In this document: piece by piece, positions 34,830 through 43,612 of the stretch
How positions within the stretch are numbered: position 1 is the stretch's first letter
Layout of the letters: each line of letters begins with the position of its first letter
Assembly (NCBI RefSeq): GCF_003626635.1
Contig: NZ_RAZT01000006.1
Span: 186,001-250,000, forward strand
Length of the DNA: 64,000 bases
DNA from: Micromonospora musae
GTDB lineage: Bacteria; Actinomycetota; Actinomycetes; Mycobacteriales; Micromonosporaceae
Direction: 5' to 3'
Notes under the pieces: generated by a model
The model's database searches: none
What the model was told of the DNA's origin: nothing
Seen by the model: only the letters and a program-made list of their open reading frames with translations
Program-made: the position numbers and the translations under genes

Positions 34830-37800
34830 TTACGGCGCGGAGACGCCGTCGAGAATGCCCACCGCGTCGGTGCCCGGGGTGACGACGACCTTGCGGGTGA
34901 GGGTGTAGGAGCCACCCGCCGGCACGTCGACGTTGAACCGGCTCATCACCCAGTTGCCCGCGGCGTAGACGTCGAAGGCGCTGGCCGGTGTGCCGTAGAC
35001 GAGGCCGAAGACCTGCGGGTCGGTCCCGGTCATGCCGATGTACGGCTTGGTCGGGGTGTACGCCGCCGTCGCACCCGGCGGCACGACGCCGGCGCCGGGG
35101 ATGACGCTGGCCTGGCCGGCCGCGTCGTGGTCCATCGCGTCACCGGTCCACACGCTCAGCGGCGCCGAGCCGGAGTTGCTCAGCTCCGTCGAGACCGTGG
35201 CGAAGTTGTCGCCCGGCTTCAGCGTGTACGTCGTCGTCGCCGTCAGACCCGTGAAGCCCTTGACCGGCCCGGACACCCGGACGACCGCCTGGTCGCCGGT
35301 GGCCTGGACGATCTGGACGTCGGTCGCCGTCACCGACCGGATGTCCCACGCGCTGGTGCCGGTCGGCTGGGTCGCCGAGACGTAGGGCAGGTTGATCCAG
35401 TCGAACTGGTCGGCCATGCCGCGGACGGCGACGTCGACGGGCTTGCCCCGGGTGCCACCGGAGAGCTGCGAGTCGTTGTAGGCGTCGGCGATCGCCATCG
35501 AGAGCTTGTCGTTCTCGAGCATGACGTCGCCGTAGCCCGCCTCGACCAGACCCGATCCGATCTGCTTGCCGTAGCTCGCCTCGACAGCGACCGGGCGCAG
35601 CGCGACGTCGGCGACGCCGCTGCCCGCCGCCGGCACGGTGACCGTACCGTCGGCCGTCTGGTAGCCCAGCTTGGACACCCGGACGTCGTACCGACCGGTC
35701 GGGGCCTTCACGAGGTACTTGCCCCGGGCGTCGGTGCTGGTGGTCGCGACCACCGTGCCGGCCTGCTCGAGGACGACCCGGGCACCGGGGACGGCGGCAC
35801 CGCCCGCGGTGATCGTGCCGGCCGCACGGGCGGCGTCCGGAACGGCCGGGTCGTGCAGGTCGATCTCGTCGGCCCACTTCGCGATGTTCCCGGTGGGGTC
35901 GCCACCGGCGGTCGCGTAGTCGGTCAGGTGGTAGAAGCTGAACTGCTTGGTGGCGCCGGGCGCCATCGTGGCGTCGTAGTAGAGACCCTCGACGTAGCCG
36001 TACGCGCCGACCGCGGCCGGGGTGTCCAGCGCCCACGCGAGACCGTGCGCGGCCTGGCCGTTCGTGGTGGCCGCGTCGGCGCCGACGTAGACGTAGTTCC
36101 CGGTCCAGCCCGAGGTCTTCATTCCCGGGTTGGTGCCGGCGAACCCGGGGATCCGGCCGTTGTCGACCGAGCTGTCCGGGTCGATCATGTAGTTGAAGTA
36201 GCCCTGGTAGCCCGTCGTGCCGGTATTGGTCAGCTTGACCGTCATCTTCACGATCGGCGCGTCGGGCAGGGTCTCGTAGCGGACCTGCGCCTTGATGGCC
36301 GGGTCCGCCCGGTACTGGCCGTTGCCGAGCACGGCGGCGCCGTCGACCGCGAGATCGGGCAGGTCGAGCTGGTCGTTCGGCCGCTCCCACGAGTCGGGCG
36401 GCGTCAGGCTCGGACGCAGCAGCATCTCACCCCAGTCGAGGGTCTCGGCGCCGTTGGCGTCGTTGAGCATGAGGTCCGACAGCGCACCCTGACCCAGACC
36501 GCCGACGCCGTTGTTGGCGGCGGTGTACGGGGTCACGGACGCGCGGATCTTGTCGTTGGCCAGGTAGTAGTACTCGGTGCCGGCGACGGCGTCGGTGCGG
36601 GTGCTGCCGTTGCCGTAGTCCGGCGCGTACGTCGACTTGCCGGCGACCGGCTTGACCACCTTGATCAGCTTCAGGTCGGCGGTCGCGTTTCCGCTGGTGC
36701 CGACCTTGACGGTGGCCCCCGAGCGGGCGTCGGCGATCAGCCCGCGCTTGGCCGCCGTGACGGTCCAGGTCGACGCCGGCAGACCGATCCGGTAGTGGCC
36801 TCGGGCGTCAGTGCTGGTCACCGCGGTGTCCTGACCGGCGGCGACGGCGGTGACCTTCGCGCCGGCGATCGGTGCGCCCGTCTGCGGGTCGCTGACCGTG
36901 CCGGTCACGGTCGCCCAGCGCTTCGCGGACTCGCCGCCCGGCACGTAGGCGTAGAGGTTGCCGTCCCAGGCGCCCGTCACCACGGTGTTGCCGCTGACGG
37001 CCGGGCCGGCGCCCACCCAGGTGCCGGTCTCGTGGCTCCACAGGATCTGGCCGGTGTCGGTGGCCAGGGCGTAGAACCTGCCGTTGTTGGCGCCGACGAA
37101 GAGCGTCCCGCCGGCCACCACGGGGCTGGACATGACGCCACCGTGGTAGATGTCGCCGGGCAGCGCCCGCTCCCACAACACGTTGCCGGTCTGGGCGTCG
37201 AGGGCGACGACGGCGCCGCTGGGGAAGCCCATGTAGACGACGCCGTTCTTGACCGCCGCCGCGCTCGGGGTCGAGCCGCTCGACACGAGCGAGGAGCGCG
37301 TGCTGCGGTAGGTCCAGAGCGTCGCGCCGGTCTTGGCGTCACGGGCGGTGATGCCGTTGTTGGCGCCGATGAAGACCTTCCCCTCGGCCGCGGTCGGTAC
37401 GCCGTCCTGCCAGCTTCCGAGCGACTCGGTTCCGGTCCACTTGCGGGCGCCGGTGGCCAGGTCGTAGGCGAGCACGCGGTCGGCGGTCTCGTTGCCGACG
37501 AACACGGTGCCGTCCATGACGGCGGGCGTGCCGTCGCTCATGGTCGCGCCGGACATCGGGGAGGCCCAGATCTGCCGCCCGGTGCGGGTGTCGAGCGCCT
37601 TCAGCACACCCTGGCTGCCGATACCGAAGCGGGTCTGGTGGGGCCAGAGCACGGTGTGGCCGGAGACGGCCGGCGAGTAGTAGCCGTAGGTGCGCTGGTT
37701 GTTCGGGGCCGGCGCCTGCTCGGGCACGGCCTTCCAGCGCAGCTTGCCGGTCCTCGCGTCGACGGCGTAGAGCTCCGAGCCGAGTGTCGGCGCGAAGATC

Positions 37801-39530
37801 AGGCCGTCACCGTAGGCGAGGCTGCCGTGGATCGACTGCGGCACCTGGAAGTTCCACAGCTCCTTGCCGTCCTTGAGCCCGACGGCGTGGATCCGGCTGT
37901 TGCCGTCGCCGTTCTCGTCGCGGGTGCCCGCGTAGACGATGCCGTCGTGGATGACCGGCGACCCGGTGAGGAAGGTGCCCTCGGTGCGGAAGCTCCAGGC
38001 CAGGCGGCGACCGGCCTCCTGGGCGGGCGCGACACCGGAGTGGGCCTCGTTGCCGTGGTGCTGGTTCCAGTCACCGCCGGCGACCGGCTTGAGCGCCGGC
38101 TCGCCGGTGAACGTGAACTCCGCCGACTTGGTCCAGGTCTTGCCCGCCGCGTCGACCACCGTCACGTCGATGCGGTGCTTACCGACCCGCTGCAGGCTGT
38201 TGGGCAGGTTGGCCTGCCAGGTGAACTCACCGCTGTGGTGCAGCGGCATCCAGTTCTTTCCGCCGTCGATCTGGTAGCGCGCCGAGACGACCTCGTCGCC
38301 GGTGTCGTAGGCGTTGATCTGGATGCCCGGGAACTTCGCCGCCGGCACCTTCGAGCCGGGCGCGGGGCTGACGATGGTGAGGTGCTCGTTCTCGCCGTAC
38401 ATCCGGAACGGGTTGTCGAAGCCCGGACCGGCCATGTGGATGTAGCGGAAGCCGCGCGGCGCGTTGTCGATCGTGTACGAGCTCGACACGGTCTGGATGT
38501 GCTTGGCGGTCGAGGCGAACGCCGAGCGGTTCTCCACGTGGTTGGAGTGCTCGTGGCCGACCAGGATCAGCTGCGCCTGGTATTGCTCCAGCACGTCACC
38601 GAAGGCGTCGTAGGTCGACGGCGAGCCGAACGGGACGTTCATCGGCTGGTGGGTGAGCACGACGACCTCGATGTCGTTCTTCGGGTTGTCATCGAGCGGG
38701 ACGCTCGCGGCGAGGTCCGCCTTGAGCCACTCCAGCTCCTCGTCGAACGGCGCCGAGCCGTTGTTCTCGAGCACCACGAAGTGCCGGTTGCCGTAGTTGA
38801 ACGAGTACCACTCCGGGCCGACGTTCTTACGGTAGTTGTCGATCTTGTCGGCGTACGCCGACCCGCTCGCGTACTCGTGGTTGCCGACGGCCGGCCACAC
38901 CCCGACGGCCGACTGCTGGGTGCCGCGACGGTACGTGTCGAACTGCCCCTGGCTGGCATCGTTGGTGAGGTCGCCGCTGACCGCGATGAACCGCAGGTCG
39001 GTGCCGGTGGAGTTGATCTCGCGGATCTGGTCGGGCAGCTGCGCGTTGACGTGCGGGTCGGCGATGTTCGCCCAGGAGAACTTGTCGCCGTCGGAGAGCT
39101 CGTCACGCACGAGTGCGAAGTCCGCCTTCGGCGTGGCGTCGTCGGCGAGCTGGCCGAGGTTCGCCCAGAACTTCGGCTCCTTGTACTCGTCCAAGCCGAA
39201 CCGGTAGCCCCGCGGCTGACCGGCCCACACGATGTCCGTCTTGCGACGGTCGGTGGAGATCGTCAGCGAGTAGGAGCCGTCGGCGGCGGTCGTGGTGGTG
39301 ACCACGCCGTCGGAGAGGCGTACGCCGGCCAGGCCGCCCTCGCCGTCGTTGCGGACGCCGTCGCCGTTGGCGTCGACGTACACGACGCCAGTGACGGTGG
39401 CCTCCGGCGGGTCGATGGCGTACGCCGCGTACGACGCGAGCGGTCCCGCCACGACGCTGGCGCCGAGCGCCAGCGTGGCGGTGTACAGGACGACGCGCAG
39501 GCGCGCGCGTGTCCATCTGAACGCGGACAT
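34830..39530 (-). CDS. Secreted calcineurin-like phosphoesterase with PQQ-propeller and repeated beta-domains
   Basis: A 1566-residue exported modular protein. A signal peptide (~1-38) is followed by an SdrD-B/metallophosphatase N domain (~44-140: VYVDANGDGVRNDGEGGLAGVRL). The calcineurin-like phosphoesterase is at ~150-370, with ligands D158/H160, GDLTN (D187), GNHE (N217, H218), H294 and GHEH (H326, H328), all present. After a C-terminal metallophosphatase domain (~380-475) comes an eight-bladed-like PQQ/WD40 propeller (~500-865, repeated DARTGK..W units). Then come carboxypeptidase-regulatory-like domains at ~875-955 and ~1233-1315, and a long beta-rich remainder. ATG 39530 has AAGGAT six bases upstream. 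It follows the HupE-like gene by 35 nt and is probably its operon partner. Confidence 0.88.
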   Translation of the reverse strand: MSAFRWTRARLRVVLYTATLALGASVVAGPLASYAAYAIDPPEATVTGVVYVDANGDGVRNDGEGGLAGVRLSDGVVTTTTAADGSYSLTISTDRRKTDIVWAGQPRGYRFGLDEYKEPKFWANLGQLADDATPKADFALVRDELSDGDKFSWANIADPHVNAQLPDQIREINSTGTDLRFIAVSGDLTNDASQGQFDTYRRGTQQSAVGVWPAVGNHEYASGSAYADKIDNYRKNVGPEWYSFNYGNRHFVVLENNGSAPFDEELEWLKADLAASVPLDDNPKNDIEVVVLTHQPMNVPFGSPSTYDAFGDVLEQYQAQLILVGHEHSNHVENRSAFASTAKHIQTVSSSYTIDNAPRGFRYIHMAGPGFDNPFRMYGENEHLTIVSPAPGSKVPAAKFPGIQINAYDTGDEVVSARYQIDGGKNWMPLHHSGEFTWQANLPNSLQRVGKHRIDVTVVDAAGKTWTKSAEFTFTGEPALKPVAGGDWNQHHGNEAHSGVAPAQEAGRRLAWSFRTEGTFLTGSPVIHDGIVYAGTRDENGDGNSRIHAVGLKDGKELWNFQVPQSIHGSLAYGDGLIFAPTLGSELYAVDARTGKLRWKAVPEQAPAPNNQRTYGYYSPAVSGHTVLWPHQTRFGIGSQGVLKALDTRTGRQIWASPMSGATMSDGTPAVMDGTVFVGNETADRVLAYDLATGARKWTGTESLGSWQDGVPTAAEGKVFIGANNGITARDAKTGATLWTYRSTRSSLVSSGSTPSAAAVKNGVVYMGFPSGAVVALDAQTGNVLWERALPGDIYHGGVMSSPVVAGGTLFVGANNGRFYALATDTGQILWSHETGTWVGAGPAVSGNTVVTGAWDGNLYAYVPGGESAKRWATVTGTVSDPQTGAPIAGAKVTAVAAGQDTAVTSTDARGHYRIGLPASTWTVTAAKRGLIADARSGATVKVGTSGNATADLKLIKVVKPVAGKSTYAPDYGNGSTRTDAVAGTEYYYLANDKIRASVTPYTAANNGVGGLGQGALSDLMLNDANGAETLDWGEMLLRPSLTPPDSWERPNDQLDLPDLAVDGAAVLGNGQYRADPAIKAQVRYETLPDAPIVKMTVKLTNTGTTGYQGYFNYMIDPDSSVDNGRIPGFAGTNPGMKTSGWTGNYVYVGADAATTNGQAAHGLAWALDTPAAVGAYGYVEGLYYDATMAPGATKQFSFYHLTDYATAGGDPTGNIAKWADEIDLHDPAVPDAARAAGTITAGGAAVPGARVVLEQAGTVVATTSTDARGKYLVKAPTGRYDVRVSKLGYQTADGTVTVPAAGSGVADVALRPVAVEASYGKQIGSGLVEAGYGDVMLENDKLSMAIADAYNDSQLSGGTRGKPVDVAVRGMADQFDWINLPYVSATQPTGTSAWDIRSVTATDVQIVQATGDQAVVRVSGPVKGFTGLTATTTYTLKPGDNFATVSTELSNSGSAPLSVWTGDAMDHDAAGQASVIPGAGVVPPGATAAYTPTKPYIGMTGTDPQVFGLVYGTPASAFDVYAAGNWVMSRFNVDVPAGGSYTLTRKVVVTPGTDAVGILDGVSAP

Positions 39531-39565
39531 CGGGATCCTTCGGGATGGGGGTTGGGAGATGAGCG

Positions 39566-40696
39566 TCAGGTCAGGAACGACGAGCGTTCGACGAACCAGA
39601 CCAGACCGGCACCAGCGACCGCGACGGTCGCCGTGGCGGTGCCGAGCGTGAGAGCGCGAGCGGCGACCGGCCTGGTCGCGGCCCTGCGCAGGAGGAGCAG
39701 TCCCGGGAAGGCGAGCGCGATGATCGCCAGCTGAACGAGTTCGATGCCGACGTTGAAGGAGACCAGGTCGGTCAGCGTCGAGAACGACAGCGGCCCGTCG
39801 ACGCTGAGCGCGCCCGCGAAGCCGAGCCCGTGCAGCAACCCGAAGCCGAAGACCACGGGCAGTCGGTGACTCGTCTTCGGCGAGAGCAGGTTGTCGACCG
39901 CGACGAAGGCGATCGACAGCGCGATGAGCGGCTCGACGATCCACTCGGGCGCGCTGACCCAGCCGACCGCCGCCAGCACCAGGGTCACCGAGTGCGCGAG
40001 CGTGAACGCCGTGGCGACCTCGACGACGTCGCGCAGCCGCTTCGCGCCCAACAGCAGCGCCAGCAGGAACAGCACGTGGTCGAGCCCGAAGAGCAGGTGC
40101 TCTCCCCCGAGCCGGACAAACCGCGGGATGTCGCGGAGCAGATCCGTCTGCCCCACCGTGACGCTGGTGCGGGCAGAGTCGAGCAGCCACGAACCGCGGT
40201 GACCGTCGATGTCGTAGGCCACCAGGGTGGTCGTGTCGTCGATGACACCGTCGGAGGCGCGGAAGATGTCGCTGCGGACGGTGAGCGCGCCGGACGCCGG
40301 GCAGTCGTAGGCGAGCGCGACCTGCACCCGGCCGGAGTCGGCGAGCTCGACGCGGGCGCCGTCCCCGGCGGTGCACCCGATCGAGCTGCGGCTCAGCCGC
40401 AGCCGCTCGCCGACGTACGCCGCCACCTCGCGTGCGTGCGCGTCCAGCGACCTGCGCCGCACCTCGGTCGGCACCTCGGCGGCCGCGCCGTCCACGCCGA
40501 CCGCGTCCGGGCCCAGCACACCGTCGAGGTTCAGCAGCCGGGCGATGACGTCGTACTCCAGGTCGACGGCGGCTCCGACGCCGTCGCCCTGGCTGCGCAG
40601 GTCGACGGCGACCTCGGTCACGTGGACGTGCGCCTGCGCGGGAGCGGCGACGCCGAGCGTGGCAACGAGGGCGGTGATGATTGCCAGTAGACGCAC
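39566..40696 (-). CDS. HupE/UreJ-family membrane protein
   Basis: A 376-residue protein with a signal peptide (~1-22, ending AQA) and an extracellular N-terminal domain (~23-190, two Cys in SSIGCTAGDG and YDCPASG). About six C-terminal transmembrane helices follow, carrying the HupE/UreJ_2 motifs HLLFGLDHVLFLLALLLG, AHSVTLVLAA and GFGLLHGLGFAG. The conserved histidines suggest metal (Ni/Co or other) transport, as proposed for HupE/UreJ. GTG 40696 is the only start giving a proper signal peptide. The phosphoesterase gene follows directly, so a metal supply role for that enzyme is an inference worth noting. Confidence 0.82.
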   Translation of the reverse strand: MRLLAIITALVATLGVAAPAQAHVHVTEVAVDLRSQGDGVGAAVDLEYDVIARLLNLDGVLGPDAVGVDGAAAEVPTEVRRRSLDAHAREVAAYVGERLRLSRSSIGCTAGDGARVELADSGRVQVALAYDCPASGALTVRSDIFRASDGVIDDTTTLVAYDIDGHRGSWLLDSARTSVTVGQTDLLRDIPRFVRLGGEHLLFGLDHVLFLLALLLGAKRLRDVVEVATAFTLAHSVTLVLAAVGWVSAPEWIVEPLIALSIAFVAVDNLLSPKTSHRLPVVFGFGLLHGLGFAGALSVDGPLSFSTLTDLVSFNVGIELVQLAIIALAFPGLLLLRRAATRPVAARALTLGTATATVAVAGAGLVWFVERSSFLT

Positions 40697-40897
40697 AGGC
40701 AAGCACTTTGCTGTGCTCGCTCCACACTGGGCAATATGGGCACGGCCCAATTCACCGAACCTTCCGCTGGACGTCACCACCGGCCGGACAGCTGAGTTTC
40801 CACAGTCGGGCGGGTGCCAGACGTATTCAGGGCGCTGCGACACGTCGCCCACGCGCGGAGGCCAGCGGAGCCGACAGCGGATCCCTACAGTCGGGTC

Positions 40898-41341
40898 ATG
40901 AGCAGCGGCATTCCTGTGCGAGCTGTCTACCCCGGCAGCTTCGATCCCTTCACTCCCGGGCACCTCGACGTGGTGAACCGGGCGCGGGGCCTCTTCGACG
41001 AAGTGGTCGTGTTGGTCGCGGTCAACGGCCTCAAGCAGCCGGGCACCGACGCGGAGGAGCGAGCGGCCGCGGTCCGGGCGATTCTGCCGGTCGAGTGGAC
41101 CTCCGTCACCGTTGCGGCCTGGAGCGGGTTGACCTCCGCCTACTGCCGCCGGCATGAGGTAGGAGTGATCGTCCGCGGCGTGCGTAACACCAGCGACCTG
41201 CAGGCCGAGTATCAGCTCGCCGGGATGAACCAGTCGCTGGGTGTCCCCACGGTCTTTCTGCCTACGCGGCCCGAACTGGCCACGATGTCCTCGACCGCGG
41301 TACGGGCGCTGGGGAAGGGGTCTTCATCCGCTCGGCCGTAA
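40898..41341 (+). CDS. Short CoaD-like phosphopantetheine adenylyltransferase
   Basis: A 147-residue nucleotidyltransferase closely resembling CoaD, which makes dephospho-CoA from phosphopantetheine and ATP. It has YPGSFDPFTPGHLDVVNRA with the TxGH motif (T19-H22), VIVRGVRNTSDLQAEYQLAGMN and FLPTRPELATMSSTAVRAL (ISSTxxR-type motif). The usual ~12-15 residue C-terminal end (ELARLGGDVSGLVP-like) is replaced by GKGSSSARP, so it is shorter than normal CoaD. It may be a paralogue rather than the essential copy. TACAGT at 40886-40891 lies six bases before the ATG, implying a leaderless transcript. Confidence 0.8.
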   Translation: MSSGIPVRAVYPGSFDPFTPGHLDVVNRARGLFDEVVVLVAVNGLKQPGTDAEERAAAVRAILPVEWTSVTVAAWSGLTSAYCRRHEVGVIVRGVRNTSDLQAEYQLAGMNQSLGVPTVFLPTRPELATMSSTAVRALGKGSSSARP

Positions 41342-41448
41342 ACTGCCGGACATTGACGGGCGTCTCGTCGGGCCGCCGCCGGACAATCGTGGAGACCGCC
41401 GCGTGACGTTGCAGCACCCGGCCGGCGTTACCCGATCAGGGAGGGCCA

Positions 41449-41841
41449 ATGACCAGTTCGGTGACCCTGGGCGCACTCGCCGCTGTTCTCGCCGTCGCTC
41501 TCCTGCTGCTGATTCGCCGGCCCGCCGCCGCCCAACGGCTCGCCCGCCTGGCCGCTCTGGCGATCACCGTGCTGGTCGCCGCCGCTCTCACCCCGTGGAC
41601 AGTCCAGGACTCCGGACCAGCGGCGAGCTTCCTGCTCGGCGTACCGGTCCTCGCGGCGACGGTGCCGGTGCTGGCCGAGCGCTCCGGTCGCCGGGCCGAG
41701 ATCGCCGACCTCGTCGCGGCGGTCGTCATCGGCAGCTGGGGTCTGCTGCTGGCGCTCGGCATCGGGGTGGCGTTCCTGCCAGTGGTGCTGCTCTACCTGC
41801 TGAGCGCGACCTGGAGCACTGCACCACGTAAGCAAGCCTGA
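41449..41841 (+). CDS. Small integral membrane protein
   Basis: A 130-residue protein with four hydrophobic segments (LGALAAVLAVALLLLI; LAALAITVLVAAAL; ASFLLGVPVLAATVPVLA; LVAAVVIGSWGLLLALGIGVAFLPVVLLYLL) and only short connecting loops. No family is recognised. GGGAGGG 6 nt before the ATG is a strong ribosome site. It is convergent with the serine hydrolase gene and shares a strong bidirectional terminator with it. Confidence 0.7.
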   Translation: MTSSVTLGALAAVLAVALLLLIRRPAAAQRLARLAALAITVLVAAALTPWTVQDSGPAASFLLGVPVLAATVPVLAERSGRRAEIADLVAAVVIGSWGLLLALGIGVAFLPVVLLYLLSATWSTAPRKQA

Positions 41842-41864
41842 CCGAGCAGTGCGGCGCTCGGCGG

Positions 41865-41904
41865 CGGGAGGTCGGACAGAATCCGACTTCTGTCCGACCT
41901 CCCG
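41865..41904. terminator. 17-bp perfect bidirectional terminator
   Basis: CGGGAGGTCGGACAGAA (41865-41881) pairs exactly with 41888-41904 around a six-base loop. It is centred between the converging stops at 41841 and 41917 and should serve both genes. Confidence 0.85.
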
Positions 41905-41916
41905 ACGCGCATCGCC

Positions 41917-43146
41917 TCAGTCGTCGAGGGCCTGGTAGACGGTGGTCCAGAAGTCGTGGAACGCCCACGTGGAGTTCGGGACGGTCGCTCCGACCTGGGT
42001 GAGCAGGATGCCGGTGAGCTGCTTCTCCGGGTCGGCGTAGGTCGACGTACCGCTTCCGCCGTCCCAGCCGAACTGGCCCACGGAGGCGTAGTCGCCGCGG
42101 TAGGTGCGAACCGCCATTCCGAAGCCCCAGCCGCCGTGCTGACCTTGGCCGAACGAGATGTGGACGTTGTCTCGGGCCATGGCGGTACGAGGGGCCTGCT
42201 GCTCGGGCGTGAGGCGGTTGGTCGTCATCAGTTCGACCGCGGGCCGGGACAGGATCCGCTCGTTGCCGTGGATCCCGCCGTTGAGCAGCATCCGGAAGTA
42301 GGCGTGGTAGTCGTCGACGGTGGAGACCAGCCCGCCGCCACCACCCTGGAACGCCGGAGGCTGCGCCCAGCGTCCCCCCTCGGCGTCGTCCCACACGGTG
42401 AACTCCCCGGTCTGCGGGTCGGGAGCGTAGAGGGTCGGCAGTCGGGCGATCCTGTCGCCGGGTACGTGGAAGCCGGTGTCCTTCATGCCCAGTGGGTCGA
42501 AGATGCGTTCCCGCAGGAACGTCTCGAACGACTGGCCGGTGACCCGGGCAACGAGCACGCCGACCAGGTCGCTGCTGAGCTGGTACTGCCAGCGTTCCCC
42601 GGGCTGGTGCATCAGCGGCAGCGTTCCCAGGCGGCGCATCCACTCGTCCGGATCCGGCATCGGCTCCGGCAGGTTCGGGGTGAGCCCCTGCGCGAAGACC
42701 GCGCCCATGATCGGGGTGCCGAGCGCCGTCATGTCCATGCCGAGCCCGAACGTGGAGGTCAGCACGTCCCGTACGGTGATCGGCCGCCGCGCCGGCACGG
42801 TGTCGTCCAGCGGGCCGTCGATCCGCTTCAACACCTGCCGGTCGGCGAGCTCCGGCAGCCACGGCTCGACGGGGTCGTCCAGCCGCAGCCTGCACTCGTC
42901 GAGCAGCACCATCGCCGCGGCGATCGAGACCGGCTTGGACGTCGACGCCATCCGGAAAATCGTGTCCCGGCTCATCGGCGGGCCACCGTCGTGGCGCATC
43001 GTTCCGATCGTTTCGACGTGCGTCTCCCCACCCCGGCTGACCAGAGCCACGAGCCCGGGGATCTTCCCCGAGTCGACGTGCCGGGCCAGCACCTCGTGGA
43101 GTCTGCGTAGTCCGCTTGCGGAGAAGCCGCTGTCAGCAGTTCGCAT
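41917..43146 (-). CDS. Serine hydrolase, class C beta-lactamase/esterase family
   Basis: A 409-residue protein of the EstB/beta-lactamase clan. The SxxK motif is S68-T-S-K71 (FRMASTSKPVS), the tyrosine motif is in WQYQLSSD, and W/GWDGGSGTS replaces the usual K/HTG, as in esterases. PGLVALVSRGGE and DVLTSTFGLGMDM are standard. There is no signal peptide, so it is probably cytoplasmic. GGAAGG lies upstream of both GTG 43149 and ATG 43146. It is distinct from the similar hydrolase at 26252. Confidence 0.85.
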   Translation of the reverse strand: MRTADSGFSASGLRRLHEVLARHVDSGKIPGLVALVSRGGETHVETIGTMRHDGGPPMSRDTIFRMASTSKPVSIAAAMVLLDECRLRLDDPVEPWLPELADRQVLKRIDGPLDDTVPARRPITVRDVLTSTFGLGMDMTALGTPIMGAVFAQGLTPNLPEPMPDPDEWMRRLGTLPLMHQPGERWQYQLSSDLVGVLVARVTGQSFETFLRERIFDPLGMKDTGFHVPGDRIARLPTLYAPDPQTGEFTVWDDAEGGRWAQPPAFQGGGGGLVSTVDDYHAYFRMLLNGGIHGNERILSRPAVELMTTNRLTPEQQAPRTAMARDNVHISFGQGQHGGWGFGMAVRTYRGDYASVGQFGWDGGSGTSTYADPEKQLTGILLTQVGATVPNSTWAFHDFWTTVYQALDD

Positions 43147-43149
43147 CAC

Positions 43150-43612
43150 GTGTTTCCTTCCGTACGTTCTCGATCTGCGGGGTCCGCCTCGGCGTAGCGC
43201 TCATGGGCTTGCATGGCCGCCACGCGACGGGTGAGTGCGGTGTGGTCCAGCCGCGTTCGCTGAACCGTTCATGGCAGCCACCATCGCCAACCGCTCTGAC
43301 ACCGGGCTGTCACCGTCCTGACGCGGCCGCTGACAGGTGGCGGGATGTGACCGGCGCGCTGGGTATCCCACTGAGGCGCTGCAGCCGGCGGCGCTGGCCG
43401 ATCCGATGTAGCCGCGGTTCGCCGGACGCCCGCGGAGACGTGTGTAGCTAACTCGCCGTTCATGCGGACTTTCGATCGCGGAAGGAGTTGACACTCCATT
43501 GGGGCAGTCGTCGGCTGGTTGATCATTCTGCGCAATACCACGTACGCCCAGATCAGTCGGCCTCCCCGTAGCGTCTGACTCGCTCATCTGGTCGACCCGC
43601 AAAGGAACACGC
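43150..43612. other. Divergent intergenic region, no gene recognised
   Basis: Over 460 bases between divergent genes. Overlapping frames on both strands lack supported starts and resemble no family. The sequence should contain promoters for the serine hydrolase and the Tat-exported phosphoesterase. Confidence 0.45.

Noticed and set aside
34725..39734. A 1669-codon open frame on the plus strand across the phosphoesterase gene
   Set aside because: It is a shadow of the minus-strand gene: low-complexity composition, no motif, and the opposite strand shows signal peptide, metal ligands and propeller repeats.
39531..40727. The minus-strand phosphoesterase frame stays open into the HupE-like gene, giving 1965 codons
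   Set aside because: The extension is antisense-like in composition and overlaps the HupE-like gene in another frame. The signal peptide and ribosome site at 39530 mark the real start.
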